Of a DNA stretch of 64,000 bases, positions 36,435 through 48,387 are shown piece after piece. Location: NCBI GenBank assembly GCA_030678995.1, contig JAUXTQ010000024.1:55152-119151 (forward strand), read 5' to 3'. Origin of the DNA: Caulobacter sp. (GTDB lineage: Bacteria > Pseudomonadota > Alphaproteobacteria > Caulobacterales > Caulobacteraceae). Made by a program: the position numbers and the translations under genes. The notes below the pieces were generated by a model. It searched no databases, was not told the origin of the DNA, and saw only the letters and a list, made by a program, of their open reading frames with translations. Numbering within the stretch: the stretch's first letter is position 1; every line of letters starts with the position of its first letter.

Positions 36435-37844
36435 ATGAGCTTCCTGACGCGGCGCATCGCCATCGATCGTGAAATCGGCCATGTGGAGGGGCGCGGGCTG
36501 AAGGCCACGCTCGGCTGGCCGCATCTGGTGGCGCTGGGCATCGGCGCGATTGTCGGCACCGGCATCTATGTCCTGCCGGGCGAGGCCGCGGGCCTGGCCG
36601 GGCCGGGGATGATGCTGTCGTTCCTGATCGCCGGAGCGGTCTGCGCCGCCGCCGCCCTCTGCTACGCCGAGATGGCCACCCTGATGCCGCGGGCGGGCAG
36701 CGCCTACACCTACAGCTACGCGGTGATGGGCGAGACGGTCGCCTGGGTCGTCGGCTGGAGCCTGATCCTAGAATACACGGTGGTCTGCGCGGCGGTGGCG
36801 GTCGGCTGGGCAGGCTATGCCTCGGGCCTGCTCCTCACCTGGTGGCCCGAGGCGCCGCAGCAGTTTCTCAAGGGGCCGGAGGCCGGCGGGCTGGTCAATC
36901 TGCCCGCCGTGGTCATCGCCCTGGCCGTGGCCGGCCTGCTGGCGCTGGGCACCCGCGAGAGCGCCCGGGTCAACTTCGTGCTGGTGCTGGTCAAGCTGGT
37001 CGCCCTGGCCGGGTTCATCATCCTCGCCCTGCCAGCCTTCAACGGCGCCCATTTCACGCCCTTTCTGCCGGAGGGCTTCTGGGCCCACGAGGTCGACGGG
37101 GTGAAGTTCGGGGTGATGGGCGCCGCCTCGATCATCTTCTTCGCCTTCTACGGCTTCGACGCCATTTCAACCGCCTCGGAGGAGACCAAGAACCCGGCCC
37201 GCGACCTGACCATCGGCATCGTCGGGTCGATGGTCATCTGCACCCTGATCTACATGGCGGTCGCCGCCACCGCGATCGGGGCCATGGCGCCGGCGCAGTT
37301 CGCCAAAAGCGCCGAGCCGCTGGCCTTCATCATCCGCGAGCTGGGCCATCCCGACGCCGCCAAACTGATCGGGCTGGCGGCGATCATCGCCATGCCGACG
37401 GTGATCATGGTGTTCATGTACGGCCAGACGCGGGTGTTCTTCGCCATGGCCCGCGATGGCCTGCTGCCCCGCGGCCTGGCGAAGGTGCACAGCCGGCTCG
37501 GCACGCCGGTGGTGGTGACCCTGTTCACCGGCGTCATCGCCGCTGTGCTGGGCGGCGCGCTGCCGCTCGGCCGGATCGTCTCGGTGGCCAACGCCGGGAC
37601 GCTGGCGGCATTCATCGCCACGGCGGTCGCCATGATGCTGCTGCGCCTGCAGCAGCCGGCCCGTCCGCGCCGCTTCAAGACGCCTTTATGGTGGCTGGTC
37701 GGCCCCTTCGCGGTGCTGGGCTGCGCCTACCTGTTCGCCGGCCTGACCACCTTCACCATGCAGGTGTTCCTGGCCTGGAACGCGGTCGGGCTGGTGCTCT
37801 ACCTGCTCTGGTTCCGGCGGACCAGCGACCTGGCCGGGGCCTGA
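36435..37844 (+). CDS. APC-superfamily amino acid permease
   Basis: A 469-residue inner-membrane transporter with twelve predicted helices. The first helix region GIGAIVGTGIYVLPGEAAGLAGP and the segment FFAFYGFDAISTASEETKNPARDL (helix 6-8) are classic for cationic or neutral amino acid permeases of the YfnA/CAT type. RBS GGGGGGAGG lies before ATG 36435. It is near the hut genes on the other strand, so a histidine or urocanate role is possible but untested. Its 3' end overlaps a small gene on the other strand by 46 bases. Confidence 0.92.
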   Translation: MSFLTRRIAIDREIGHVEGRGLKATLGWPHLVALGIGAIVGTGIYVLPGEAAGLAGPGMMLSFLIAGAVCAAAALCYAEMATLMPRAGSAYTYSYAVMGETVAWVVGWSLILEYTVVCAAVAVGWAGYASGLLLTWWPEAPQQFLKGPEAGGLVNLPAVVIALAVAGLLALGTRESARVNFVLVLVKLVALAGFIILALPAFNGAHFTPFLPEGFWAHEVDGVKFGVMGAASIIFFAFYGFDAISTASEETKNPARDLTIGIVGSMVICTLIYMAVAATAIGAMAPAQFAKSAEPLAFIIRELGHPDAAKLIGLAAIIAMPTVIMVFMYGQTRVFFAMARDGLLPRGLAKVHSRLGTPVVVTLFTGVIAAVLGGALPLGRIVSVANAGTLAAFIATAVAMMLLRLQQPARPRRFKTPLWWLVGPFAVLGCAYLFAGLTTFTMQVFLAWNAVGLVLYLLWFRRTSDLAGA

Positions 37845-38143
37845 TCGGACGCGCGCCGCGTCAGGCTGAGGCAGACGACGGCGGAGACGCCGCCGACCCC
37901 GCTGAAGACAGCCGCCCAGAGCATGCCGGCCAGGAGACTGCCCAGGGAATCGAGGGGCTGGGAACCGAGGAAGTCGAGGATTGGGGAGTCGCCCTTGGGC
38001 GCGCTGAGCACCAGGCTGATCCACAGGACCAGAAAGACCAACTGGGCCATGGCCAGGCCCAGGCCGATGCAACGCAGCATGGCGAGCGGTGAAACGGGGG
38101 AAGCGGAACGGGTGGTTGGGGGCGAGGCTCGGTCTTCCATCAT
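37799..38143 (-). CDS. Small two-helix membrane protein, hypothetical
   Basis: A 114-residue frame with two hydrophobic segments (about 22-48 and 68-92) separated by a short loop, and a basic C-terminal tail. It has no recognised domain. The last 46 bases overlap the end of the permease on the opposite strand. Two strong membrane segments make it plausible, but it may be a shorter protein using a later start (second ATG at 38140). Confidence 0.55.
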   Translation of the reverse strand: MMEDRASPPTTRSASPVSPLAMLRCIGLGLAMAQLVFLVLWISLVLSAPKGDSPILDFLGSQPLDSLGSLLAGMLWAAVFSGVGGVSAVVCLSLTRRASDQAPARSLVRRNQSR

Positions 38144-38201
38144 CGCTCAAAGGTAGCAGGGAGCGAAAACAACCGCCTTGATTAGGGTCAAAACCGCCCC
38201 G

Positions 38202-38974
38202 TCAGGCCGCCGCCGCCATGGCCGCCCCGATCGCCGCTCGCAGAACCGGCCGCAGGAGCGCCGCGCGGGCCTCGTCCACCCGGTTGTCGGCGCCCAGGTG
38301 GGTGGTCTTGGCCAGTTCCATCTGGATGGCGTGGACGCCCTGTCCCGGCTGACCGTAACTGCGGGTGATGTAACCGCCCTTGAAGCGGCCGTTGAGCACG
38401 GCGCTGAACGGGCCGGCCTCGCAGACGTCGAAGGCCGCGGCGCTGATCGCCGGGTCGCAGGCCTCGCCCGCGGCGGTGCCCATGTTCATGTCCGGCAGGG
38501 TTCCCTCGAACAATCGCGGCACGACGGCGCTGATCGAGTGGGCGTCCCACAGCAGGGCGTGGCCGTGGCGGTCGAGGGCCGAGGCGACGGCCATCGCCAG
38601 CGCCGCGTGATAGGGCCGCCAGTAGCGCTCGCGCCGGTCGGCGATCTCGGCCTCGTCCGGGGCGCCGCCGGCATAGACCGCCTCGCCGGCGAAGGTCTCG
38701 GTCGGGACCAGTCCCGCGCCCCACTGGCCGGGATAGAGCGGCCTGTTGTCCGGCGGCCGGTTGACGTCGATCACCAGCCGCGACCAGCGGGCGGTGACGG
38801 TGGCGGCGCCCAGGTCGCGGACGAAGTCGTAGAGGGCCGGCTGTTCAAAGTCGGTGTCGTCCAGCCGCAGCGCATCCGGCGTCATCCGCGCGGCGATGGC
38901 GTCGGGAACGTCGGTTCCCACGTGCGGGAAGCTGACGATTAGGGGGCTGGAGCCGGTGGTGGTGAAGACCTCCG

Positions 38975-38978
<4 letters not shown>
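38202..38978 (-). CDS. hutG: N-formylglutamate deformylase
   Basis: A 258-residue N-formylglutamate amidohydrolase, the last step of the five-enzyme histidine route (N-formylglutamate to glutamate and formate). Metal and substrate segments seen: FPHVGTDVP near the start, [22 protein letters not shown] and WDAHSI. Its ATG overlaps the hutH stop by four bases. It is the final gene of hutF-hutU-hutH-hutG. Confidence 0.94.
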
Positions 38979-40482
<1,504 letters not shown>

Positions 40483-40486
<4 letters not shown>

Positions 40487-42153
40487 CGGGCGGCTTCCAG
40501 CGACGGCAAGTCGAGGCCCTGCTCGCGGGCGCAGTCGACGGCGATGTCGTAGCCGGCGTCGGCGTGGCGCATCACGCCCGTACCCGGATCATTCCACAGC
40601 ACCCGCTCCAGCCGTTTGGCCGCTTCGGGCGTCCCGTCCGCGACGATGACCACACCCGCGTGCTGGCTATAGCCCATGCCGACCCCGCCGCCGTGGTGCA
40701 GCGACACCCACGTGGCCCCGCCCGCTGTATTGAGCAGGGCGTTGAGCAGGGGCCAGTCGCTGACGGCGTCCGAGCCGTCCATCATGGCTTCGGTCTCCCG
40801 GTTTGGGCTGGCCACCGAGCCGCTGTCCAGATGGTCGCGGCCGATGACGATCGGCGCCTTCAACTCGCCGCTGGCGACCATCGCGTTGAACATCAGCCCG
40901 GCCCGGTGCCGATCGCCCAGCCCAATCCAGCAGATGCGCGCCGGCAGACCCTGGAAGGCGATCCGCTCCTTCGCCATGTCCAGCCAGCGGTGCAGGTGCA
41001 CATTGTCCGGGAACAGACGTTTCATCGCCGCGTCGGTCCGGTAGATGTCCTCCGGGTCACCCGACAGGGCCGCCCAGCGGAACGGGCCGACGCCTCGGCA
41101 GAACAGTGGGCGGATGTAGGCCGGCACGAAGCCCGGGAAGTCGAAGGCGTGCTCCAGTCCCTCATCCAGGGCCACCTGGCGGATGTTGTTGCCGTAGTCG
41201 AGGGTCGGCACGCCCATGGCGTGGAAGTCGAGCATGGCCTGGACGTGGGGCACGATGGACGCCCGCGCCGCCCGGTCCACCGAGGCCGGATCAGCGGCTC
41301 GCGCTTGCTCCCAGCGCTCGACGCTCCAGCCCTTCGGCAGATAGCCGTTGATGGTGTCATGGGCGCTGGTCTGGTCGGTGACCACGTCGGGCCGCACGCC
41401 GCGTCGGACCAGTTCGGGAAACACATCGGCGGCGTTGCCCAGCAGGCCGACGGACAGGACCCGGCCCTCGCTGGTCGCCTTGTCGATGCGGGCGAGGGCG
41501 TCGTCGAGATCCTCGGTCGCCTCGTCGAGATAGCGGGTCTCCAACCGGCGCTGGATGCAGCGGGCCTGGCACTCCACCGCCAGCATCGAGGCGCCGGCCA
41601 TGGTCGCCGCCAGCGGCTGGGCCCCGCCCATGCCGCCCAGGCCGCCGGTCAGGATCCACTTCCCCGTCAGGTCGCCGCCAAAATGCTGGCGTCCGACCTC
41701 GACGAAGGTCTCGTAGGTGCCCTGAACAATGCCCTGGCTGCCGATGTAGATCCACGACCCGGCCGTCATCTGGCCGTACATCATCAGCCCCTTGCGATCG
41801 AGCTCGTGGAAATGCTCCCAGGTCGCCCATTTGGGCACCAGGTTGGAGTTGGCGATCAGCACCCGGGGGGCGTCGGCATGGGTGCGGAACACCCCCACCG
41901 GCTTCCCCGACTGGACCAGCAGGGTCTCGTCATCGTTCAACCGGCGCAGGGTGGCGACGATGGCGTCGAAGCTGGCCCAGTCGCGGGCCGCCTTGCCAAT
42001 GCCGCCGTAGACCACCAGGTCCTCGGGCCGCTCGGCCACGTCCGGGTCGAGGTTGTTCATCAGCATGCGGAGCGCCGCCTCCGTCAGCCAGGACTTGCAG
42101 GTCATCTCCGTCCCGCGCGGAGCCCGGACGATGCGGCTGTTGCTGGTGCTCAT
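40483..42153 (-). CDS. hutU: Urocanate hydratase
   Basis: A 556-residue urocanase converting urocanate to imidazolonepropionate using tightly bound NAD. The dinucleotide fold is seen as [12 protein letters not shown], and [15 protein letters not shown] near the C-terminus is a family signature. Length is standard. Four-base overlaps on both sides. Confidence 0.97.
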
Positions 42154-43472
42154 GCGAGTCTCTCGATGGTCTTGCGATAGGCGCGGGCGACGGCCTCGCG
42201 CGCGATATGGCGGCCGTTCTCGACCCGGCGCTCGCCGGCGGTCCAGACCTCGCGCACGGCGCCCTGGCCGCTGAACACCAGGCTGTCGAGGATCAGGTCG
42301 CCCTGCCGGCCGGCGAGGGTCGGATGGTCGGTGTCGAGCACGACGAAATCAGCGGCGGCGCCGACGGCCAGGGTCCCCACGGATCGGCCGACCGGCCGGG
42401 CGGCGTTGGCCGCCGCCGCCAGCCACAGCCAGGCGCCCACATGCTCGCCGCCGCCGGCGCCGAGGGTCCGCTTGCGGGCCTGCAGCCGGCGTCCATATTC
42501 GAACCAGCGCAGCTCCTCGGCCGGGCTGGTGGAGACATGGCTGTCCGAGCCGATGCCGAAGGCTCCGCCGGCGTCGAGGAAGGCCGGGGCGTTGAAGAAG
42601 CCGTCGCCGAGGTTGCCCTCCGTCGACGGACAGAGGGCCACGGTGGCGCCGGCCCGGGCGGCGCCGGCAGCCTCGGCGTTGGTCATGTGGGTGGCGTGGA
42701 CCAGGGTCCAGCGCGGTGTCAGCAGGCCCTCGCCCAGCAGCCATTCGACGGGCCGCTTGCCGGTGGCGGCGAGGCACTCGTCGACCTCGCCGGTCTGTTC
42801 GGAGACATGGATATGGATCGGGATGTCGGGGCTCACCCGCTCCAGCACGAAGGTCATCTGCCCGGGCGTCACGGCCCGCAGGCTGTGGAAGGCGAGGGCC
42901 TCGGCCTTCGTGTCGTCGAGCAGGCGGAGGAAGGCCTCCGGGTCCATCAGGAACCGCTTCTGGCCGTCCAGCGGCGGTTTCCCCCAGAAACCGCTCGCGG
43001 TGTAGAGCACCGGCGCCAGGGTCAGACCGATGCCGCTGGTCTCGCCCGCCCGGCGGATGGCCCGGGCCATCTCTGACGGGTCGGCATAGGGCCGCCCAGC
43101 CGGATCGTTGTGCAGGTAGTGGAACTCGACGATCCCGCCGTAGCCCTGCTCCAGCAGCTCGACATAGAGCATGGCCGCGATGGCCTCGACGTCGTCCGGG
43201 GTCAGCTTCTGCAGGAAGCCGTACATCGCCCCGCGCCAGGCCCAGAAGTCCTCGACCCCGGCCCGGGATTGCTCGGCCAGGCCCGCCATGGCCCGCTGGA
43301 AGGCGTGGCTGTGCAGGTTGGTGATCGCCGGGATCGCCGCGCCGGCCACACGGGTGCAGCCGGCCGGATCGGCGTCCGGCGTCACCGCCGTGATCCGTCC
43401 GTCCCCGACGGCGAAACGCACGTCGCGCGCCCAGCCGTCCGGCAGCCGCGCCTGGTCGAAAATGAGGTCCAC
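42150..43472 (-). CDS. hutF: Formimidoylglutamate deiminase
   Basis: A 440-residue amidohydrolase that turns N-formimidoylglutamate into N-formylglutamate and ammonia. The metal HxH pair is H54/H56 in [12 protein letters not shown]. Its presence with hutG and without a formimidoylglutamase shows that the five-step pathway is used. It is the first gene of the minus-strand hut unit and divergent from hutI by 62 bases. Confidence 0.95.
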   Translation of the reverse strand: MDLIFDQARLPDGWARDVRFAVGDGRITAVTPDADPAGCTRVAGAAIPAITNLHSHAFQRAMAGLAEQSRAGVEDFWAWRGAMYGFLQKLTPDDVEAIAAMLYVELLEQGYGGIVEFHYLHNDPAGRPYADPSEMARAIRRAGETSGIGLTLAPVLYTASGFWGKPPLDGQKRFLMDPEAFLRLLDDTKAEALAFHSLRAVTPGQMTFVLERVSPDIPIHIHVSEQTGEVDECLAATGKRPVEWLLGEGLLTPRWTLVHATHMTNAEAAGAARAGATVALCPSTEGNLGDGFFNAPAFLDAGGAFGIGSDSHVSTSPAEELRWFEYGRRLQARKRTLGAGGGEHVGAWLWLAAAANAARPVGRSVGTLAVGAAADFVVLDTDHPTLAGRQGDLILDSLVFSGQGAVREVWTAGERRVENGRHIAREAVARAYRKTIERLA

Positions 43473-43534
43473 TGGGTCCGCGTCCTGAGAGTGGGTAGCT
43501 AGGCTCCCCTGGGGTAAGGTGGCAAGACCCCGCG
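43473..43534. promoter_or_regulatory. Divergent hut promoter region
   Basis: 62 bases between the hutF and hutI starts. It contains CTCCCCTGGGGTAAGG (a short GC palindrome) and no clear sigma-70 hexamers. No hutC-type regulator gene or recognisable HutC operator (TGTATATACA-like) is visible in or near it. Confidence 0.45.
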
Positions 43535-44743
43535 ATGACCCGAATCGACCTGCTCCTTACCGACTGCCGCGCCGCGACCATGGTCGCCGGCGGCGAGGCC
43601 TATGGCGCGGTCGAGGACGCGGTGATCGCGGTGGCGGACGGCCGGCTGGCCTGGATCGGCCCGCGCGCCGAGGCGCCGGCGTTCCAGGCCGTCAGCACCG
43701 TGCGGCTGGACGGCCGCTGGGTGACGCCCGGCCTGATCGACTGCCACACCCACCTGGTGTTCGGCGGCGACCGCATCGGCGAGTACGAGGCGCGGCTGGG
43801 CGGGGCGACCTACGAGGAGATCGCGCTCGCCGACGGCGGCATCCGCTCGTCGGTCGCGGCCACGCGGGCGGCCACCGAAGCCGAGCTGATCAAGGCCGCG
43901 CGCCAGCGGCTGGCGGCCTTCGTCGCCGAGGGCGTCACCACCATCGAGATCAAGTCCGGCTACGGCCTGGACCTGGAGACGGAGCTGAAAATGCTCCGCG
44001 CCGCCCGCTATCTCGACGGCGATGCGCGGGTGGTGACCAGCTTTCTCGGCCTGCACGCCGTGCCGAAGGACCAGGACCGCGACGCCTATGTCGCCATGAT
44101 CATTGACGAGGCCCTGCCGGCGGCGAAGGCGGCCGGGCTGGTGGACATCGTCGACGCCTATCTGGAAAGCATCGCCTTCACGCCCGGCGAGGTTGCGCGC
44201 CTGTTCGACAAGGGCAGGGCGCTGGACCTGCCGGTGCGGCTGCACGCCGACCAGCTGTCCGACGGTGGCGGCGCGGCGCTGGCGGCGAAATACGGCGCCC
44301 TGTCGGCCGATCACCTGGAGTTCACTTCGCAGGCGGGGGTCGAGGCGATGGCTGCGGCCGGGACCGTGGCGGTCCTGCTGCCCGGCGCCTTCGTGGCCCT
44401 GGCGGAGACGCACAAGCCGCCGGTGGCGGCCCTGCGCGCGGCGGGCGTCCCGATGGCCGTGGCCAGCGACTGCAACCCCGGCACCTCGCCGGTGCTGTCC
44501 CTGCGGGCGGCGATGAACCTGGCCTGCAGCCAGTTCCGCCTGACGCCCGAGGAGTCGCTCGCCGGCGCCACCCGCGTGGCCGCGACGGCGCTGGGACTGT
44601 CGGCCGAGACCGGGACCCTGGAAGCCGGCAAGGTCGCCGACCTCGCCGTCTGGTCCATCGAACGGCCCGCTGAACTCAGCTACTGGCTCGGCGGCGGCCT
44701 GTTGCACCGCAGCTGGCGCGCGGGCGTGCCGGTCGTGGCGTAG
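43535..44743 (+). CDS. hutI: Imidazolonepropionase
   Basis: A 402-residue amidohydrolase turning imidazolone-5-propionate into N-formimidoyl-glutamate. H71 and H73 in DCHTHLVFGGDR are the metal pair, and SDCNPGTSP near the C-terminus is the family active-site loop. It completes the pathway with the divergent hutF-U-H-G unit. Confidence 0.96.
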   Translation: MTRIDLLLTDCRAATMVAGGEAYGAVEDAVIAVADGRLAWIGPRAEAPAFQAVSTVRLDGRWVTPGLIDCHTHLVFGGDRIGEYEARLGGATYEEIALADGGIRSSVAATRAATEAELIKAARQRLAAFVAEGVTTIEIKSGYGLDLETELKMLRAARYLDGDARVVTSFLGLHAVPKDQDRDAYVAMIIDEALPAAKAAGLVDIVDAYLESIAFTPGEVARLFDKGRALDLPVRLHADQLSDGGGAALAAKYGALSADHLEFTSQAGVEAMAAAGTVAVLLPGAFVALAETHKPPVAALRAAGVPMAVASDCNPGTSPVLSLRAAMNLACSQFRLTPEESLAGATRVAATALGLSAETGTLEAGKVADLAVWSIERPAELSYWLGGGLLHRSWRAGVPVVA

Positions 44744-44816
44744 CGCCCAAATCCCCAAATTGATCGGCATCATGGCGCGATGGCCGGGATAGGCCCATCG
44801 GACGCCGGGGCGTGTC

Positions 44817-45347
44817 ATGTCATCGCGGCGAACGGCCGCCATCCCGGAGTCTGCCTTGCCCGACAAATCCCCCGACCAGATCGCCCGCAACAGCCGCGCC
44901 GTCCGCCTGCGCTTCATCCGTCAGCTGCATCTCTGGATCGCGGTGTTCGTCGCGCCGAGCCTGCTGATGTTCGCGGTGACGGGCATGCTGCAACTGTTCA
45001 AGCTGCATGAGGCGGGCGGCGGCTATCAGCCGTTGCCGGTCATCGAGAAGCTCGGCCAGGTCCACATCCACCAGAAATACGCCCTGCGCCCTGTCCGGGC
45101 CGGCCCGCCGCAGGCCGCCGCGCCGGCCGCCGCGAAGCCCGCGCCGGACCGGGCTGAAGTCGGGGAAGAGGGCGCGCCGCTGGGCGAGACCGTGGTCAAG
45201 TGGGTGTTCCTGGTCATGAGCGCGGGCATGACGCTGTCCGGCGGTTTTGGCGTCTGGATCGCGCTCAGCAACACTCGCCAGCGCCGTCTGACCCTGCTGC
45301 TGCTGGCGGCCGGGACCCTCCTGCCGGTCCTGGTGCTGGCGCTTTAG
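44817..45347 (+). CDS. PepSY-associated TM protein
   Basis: A 176-residue membrane protein. The opening IRQLHLWIAVFVAPSLLMFAVTGMLQLF is the first helix of PepSY_TM proteins; a Pro/Ala-rich periplasmic linker with LGQVHIHQKYAL follows, and two C-terminal helices close the protein. Full-length PepSY_TM proteins are about 350-500 residues; this is a short form. Histidines near the helices could bind haem or metal. Role unknown; it follows hutI in the same direction by 73 bases. Confidence 0.8.
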   Translation: MSSRRTAAIPESALPDKSPDQIARNSRAVRLRFIRQLHLWIAVFVAPSLLMFAVTGMLQLFKLHEAGGGYQPLPVIEKLGQVHIHQKYALRPVRAGPPQAAAPAAAKPAPDRAEVGEEGAPLGETVVKWVFLVMSAGMTLSGGFGVWIALSNTRQRRLTLLLLAAGTLLPVLVLAL

Positions 45348-45393
45348 CCCGGGAAGCTCACCCTCCGTCCGCCTGGCGGGGGTCAGGCGCCTG

Positions 45394-46473
45394 TCACCAC
45401 CGCCGCCAGCGGCGGTCTATCGGGCGGTTGCCGGGGCGCGGCGCGGTGGCGGCCGGCAGTTCGGTGACGGGACCCTTCAGGTGCGCCGAGGCAGGGCCGA
45501 GGCGGCTGTCGATCGTCACCCGTTCCGCCTCCGAGAGCGCCTCGTAATCCGTCCGCAGGTCTCGCAGGCAGCGGGCGCGGTAGGGTGAGACCGGGAGGGA
45601 CCAGCGCACGCCGCGATGGTCGAATTCGGCCCGGGGCCGACCAGCGGCGACGGCCTCGTGGTTGGCGGCCAGTTCGGTCAGATGATCGCCGGCCGCCAGA
45701 CGCAGGAACGGGTCGAGGTCGGCCGGCGCGTCCGCCGGGAGGGGCGCCCGTGCGGCGGCCTCGGGTGTCAGGGCCCAGAGCCGGGTCACCCAGGCCAGCA
45801 CGTTCGGCGCCCGCTCGCGCATGATCGCCGCCGGCGTGGGGTCGCTGAAGAAGTGGCGGAACATCGGGCCGAACAGGCCGAAGTCGGCGCCCACCGGCCG
45901 CTCGCCGAACAGGAACGGCCGCGCCGCGAACACCGGCTCAAGCGCATCCAGCGTCTCCTTATAGACGGCCTCGACCTGTGGCGCGGTCAGGGGCGTGACG
46001 CCGTCATGGCCCAGGAACATCCGGCGCTGGCGTGCGCGAATCCACCAGGCTCGCAGCGCCAGCGGTCCGGGCTGGTCGCTGAGCATGTCCCGTCCCAGCT
46101 GGCGGCCCATCAGTCGGGAATCCTCGACGAAGGCCCAGCGGTAATAGAGCGCCGGCCGCCACAGCCATTCGTCGGCGGCGTCCTCGACGAACCGGCTCAG
46201 GAACAGACCGACGGGCGTGGCGGGCTGCAGGGCTGGCGCGGGCAGCGCCGATTCGAAATGCCGGATGATGGCGGTGGTGTCGGTCAGCCAGCTCCCGTCC
46301 GGGACCTGCAGCTGCGGCATCTGCAGAACCCCGGTCGCCCGGCCGCAGTCGCGAAAGTCGCCGGAGTCCATGATCACGAAGTCGAAGGGCACGCCCTTCA
46401 CCCGCAGATAGGCCTCCATCTTGCCGGTGAAGTAGGACTGCTTCAGTCCGTGGAGGATGTAGGGCGCTGTCAT
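45394..46473 (-). CDS. Glutathione S-transferase-like protein
   Basis: A 359-residue protein with an N-terminal thioredoxin-like GST domain (residues about 3-82, MTAPYILHGLKQSYFTGKMEAYLR and VPDGSWLTDTTAIIRHFE) and a C-terminal helical domain (about 100-250). About 100 extra residues at the C-terminus, including DHRGVRWSLPVSPYRARCLRDLR, are not part of a standard GST. It starts four bases inside the end of the sulfatase gene, so the two form an operon. Confidence 0.8.
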   Translation of the reverse strand: MTAPYILHGLKQSYFTGKMEAYLRVKGVPFDFVIMDSGDFRDCGRATGVLQMPQLQVPDGSWLTDTTAIIRHFESALPAPALQPATPVGLFLSRFVEDAADEWLWRPALYYRWAFVEDSRLMGRQLGRDMLSDQPGPLALRAWWIRARQRRMFLGHDGVTPLTAPQVEAVYKETLDALEPVFAARPFLFGERPVGADFGLFGPMFRHFFSDPTPAAIMRERAPNVLAWVTRLWALTPEAAARAPLPADAPADLDPFLRLAAGDHLTELAANHEAVAAGRPRAEFDHRGVRWSLPVSPYRARCLRDLRTDYEALSEAERVTIDSRLGPASAHLKGPVTELPAATAPRPGNRPIDRRWRRW

Positions 46474-48269
46474 GCCGCCTTCCGGCGGAGCCAGCGCACA
46501 ATCAGGACCACCGCGCCGCCCAGGAGGGTGAGCAGGACGAGCGCCATCAGCGCCATCTGACCCCTCTGCTTGCCCAGGGCGTTGTTCATCAGCTGCTTGC
46601 TGGTGGTGTAGCCGGGGGGCAGCGGCTGGACGCCGACGCGGGTTTCGTAGGCGGCGTAGTCGGCGAGCATCTGTTTGAGCAGGGCCGGTTCGGCGGCGCT
46701 CAGGTCAGCGGTCTCGCCCGGGTCGCGGGCCAGATTGTAGAGCCGCCACAGGCCGTCGCCGACCGGGGGCATGTCGCGGACGATCTTGAAGTCGCCGCGG
46801 AACAGGGCGGCGTTGCCCGAGACCTCGATGCCGACCGGCTCGTCCGGACCCCAGGTTGCCGGCGCCGCGCCGGTGAGCACGGGCCGCAGGCTGCGGCCGT
46901 CCATGCTTTTGGCGTCCGGCTGGGCCGTGGCGCCGGCGAGGTCGAGCAGGGTCGGGACGACGTCGGTGACGAAGGCCGGGGAGGCGACCCGCGTCCCGGC
47001 CGGCACGCCTGGCCCGGACATGATCAGCGGCACGCGGATGCCGCCCTCCGAAGTGTAGAACTTGAACCGGTTGCCGGGCGCCGACAGGGCCGAGGCCCAG
47101 TCCTTGCCGATGAAGTTCAGGCTGCCGCGCTCGCCCTGGCCCTTCAGCCGCCAGCTGTAGCCGTGCAGCGCCATCCAAAGGTTCATGCCCGGCACATGCA
47201 CCGGATCGCTCGGCTCCGGGCCGTTGTCCGAGGTGACCACGAACAGGGTGTTGCCCAGCTCGCCGCGCGCCTCCAGCCGGGCGATCAGCCGGCCGATGGC
47301 CGCGTCCATGGCTTCCAGCATACCGGAATAGACTTCCATACTGCGGGCGTAGGTGGCGCGCTCGTCGGGCGTCAGGTCCTCCCACTTGCGGGCGGTGTCG
47401 GGCATGCCGCGGATCGCTGCTTCCGGCGGCAACAGGCCCAGCGCCTTTGCGCGGGCGGCCCGGTCGGCGCGGATCTTCGCCCAGCCGCCGTCGAAGCGGC
47501 CCTTGTAGCGGTCGGAGTAGGCCTTGGGCGCCTGAACGGGGATGTGGACCGCCTGGAAGGCCAGGTAGGCGAAGAACGGCTGCGACCCGGCGGGCGCCTC
47601 GTCGATATAGCCGTTCAGCCGATCGACCATCAGGTCGGAGGAGTAGTAGCTGGCCGGCATCTTCGCCGGCTTGCCGTTCTCGAACCACGGGGCGGTGTCG
47701 TAGTAGGGCATGTAGGGCTTGGGGGCCCAGTTGTCGGCGCCCGAGGCGTCCAGCGCCAGCGAGCGGTCGAAACCCTGTTCGTTGGGCAGGGCGCCCGGGC
47801 CGTGGCCCAGGTGCCATTTGCCGACCATCAGGGTGCGATAGCCGTCCGCCTTCAGCCGCCGGGCGAGGGTCCAGACCCCGGGCGCGAACTGCAGGCCATA
47901 ACCGGGCTTGTCCTTCTGCTCCGGCGGCAGGATCTCCTCGATGGTCGCCACCCCGGCGCGGTGGTTGTCCACGCCGGTCAGCAGCATGGCCCGCGACGGC
48001 GAGCAGAGCGGCGAGCTGTGGTAGGCGGTGAACATCGCCCCCTGCCGGGCCAGCCGGTCGATGTTGGGCGTGTGCGCCTCGCCGCCGAAGGCTCCGAAGT
48101 CCATCAAGGCCGCATCGTCGACGACGATCAGCACGATGTTGGGCCGCGGCTTCGATGGCGGCGGCGCGCTGACCGCGGCGGCGGGGGCCACGGCGACAGC
48201 GGCCGCCAGGATCGACCGCAGTACAAGGCCGGGCAGGCGGCGCAGGGCCGTCACGGTGTTGGCTTGCAT
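46470..48269 (-). CDS. Type I sulfatase, membrane-anchored
   Basis: A 599-residue arylsulfatase-family hydrolase. Signal region about 1-34 (ending AVSA). The formylglycine motif CSPSRAMLLTG sets C89 as the residue to be converted, and the metal ligands begin in VVDDAA (D51/D52). A C-terminal membrane helix MALMALVLLTLLGG followed by RWLRRKAA indicates anchoring in the inner membrane, an addition to the usual soluble enzyme. It needs a formylglycine-generating enzyme, which is not in this window. An adenine-free RBS GGAGGG lies upstream. Confidence 0.9.
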   Translation of the reverse strand: MQANTVTALRRLPGLVLRSILAAAVAVAPAAAVSAPPPSKPRPNIVLIVVDDAALMDFGAFGGEAHTPNIDRLARQGAMFTAYHSSPLCSPSRAMLLTGVDNHRAGVATIEEILPPEQKDKPGYGLQFAPGVWTLARRLKADGYRTLMVGKWHLGHGPGALPNEQGFDRSLALDASGADNWAPKPYMPYYDTAPWFENGKPAKMPASYYSSDLMVDRLNGYIDEAPAGSQPFFAYLAFQAVHIPVQAPKAYSDRYKGRFDGGWAKIRADRAARAKALGLLPPEAAIRGMPDTARKWEDLTPDERATYARSMEVYSGMLEAMDAAIGRLIARLEARGELGNTLFVVTSDNGPEPSDPVHVPGMNLWMALHGYSWRLKGQGERGSLNFIGKDWASALSAPGNRFKFYTSEGGIRVPLIMSGPGVPAGTRVASPAFVTDVVPTLLDLAGATAQPDAKSMDGRSLRPVLTGAAPATWGPDEPVGIEVSGNAALFRGDFKIVRDMPPVGDGLWRLYNLARDPGETADLSAAEPALLKQMLADYAAYETRVGVQPLPPGYTTSKQLMNNALGKQRGQMALMALVLLTLLGGAVVLIVRWLRRKAA

Positions 48270-48387
48270 GGCTGCCCTCCCGGCGCGTCCGCGCCTGTTC
48301 GGCGCAGTTGGTTACCCAAGAGTAACTGGACGCGGAAGGCAGGTCAAACCGCGTCTATTGTCACTGGTGTCAGCGCGCTTGGTAGTC

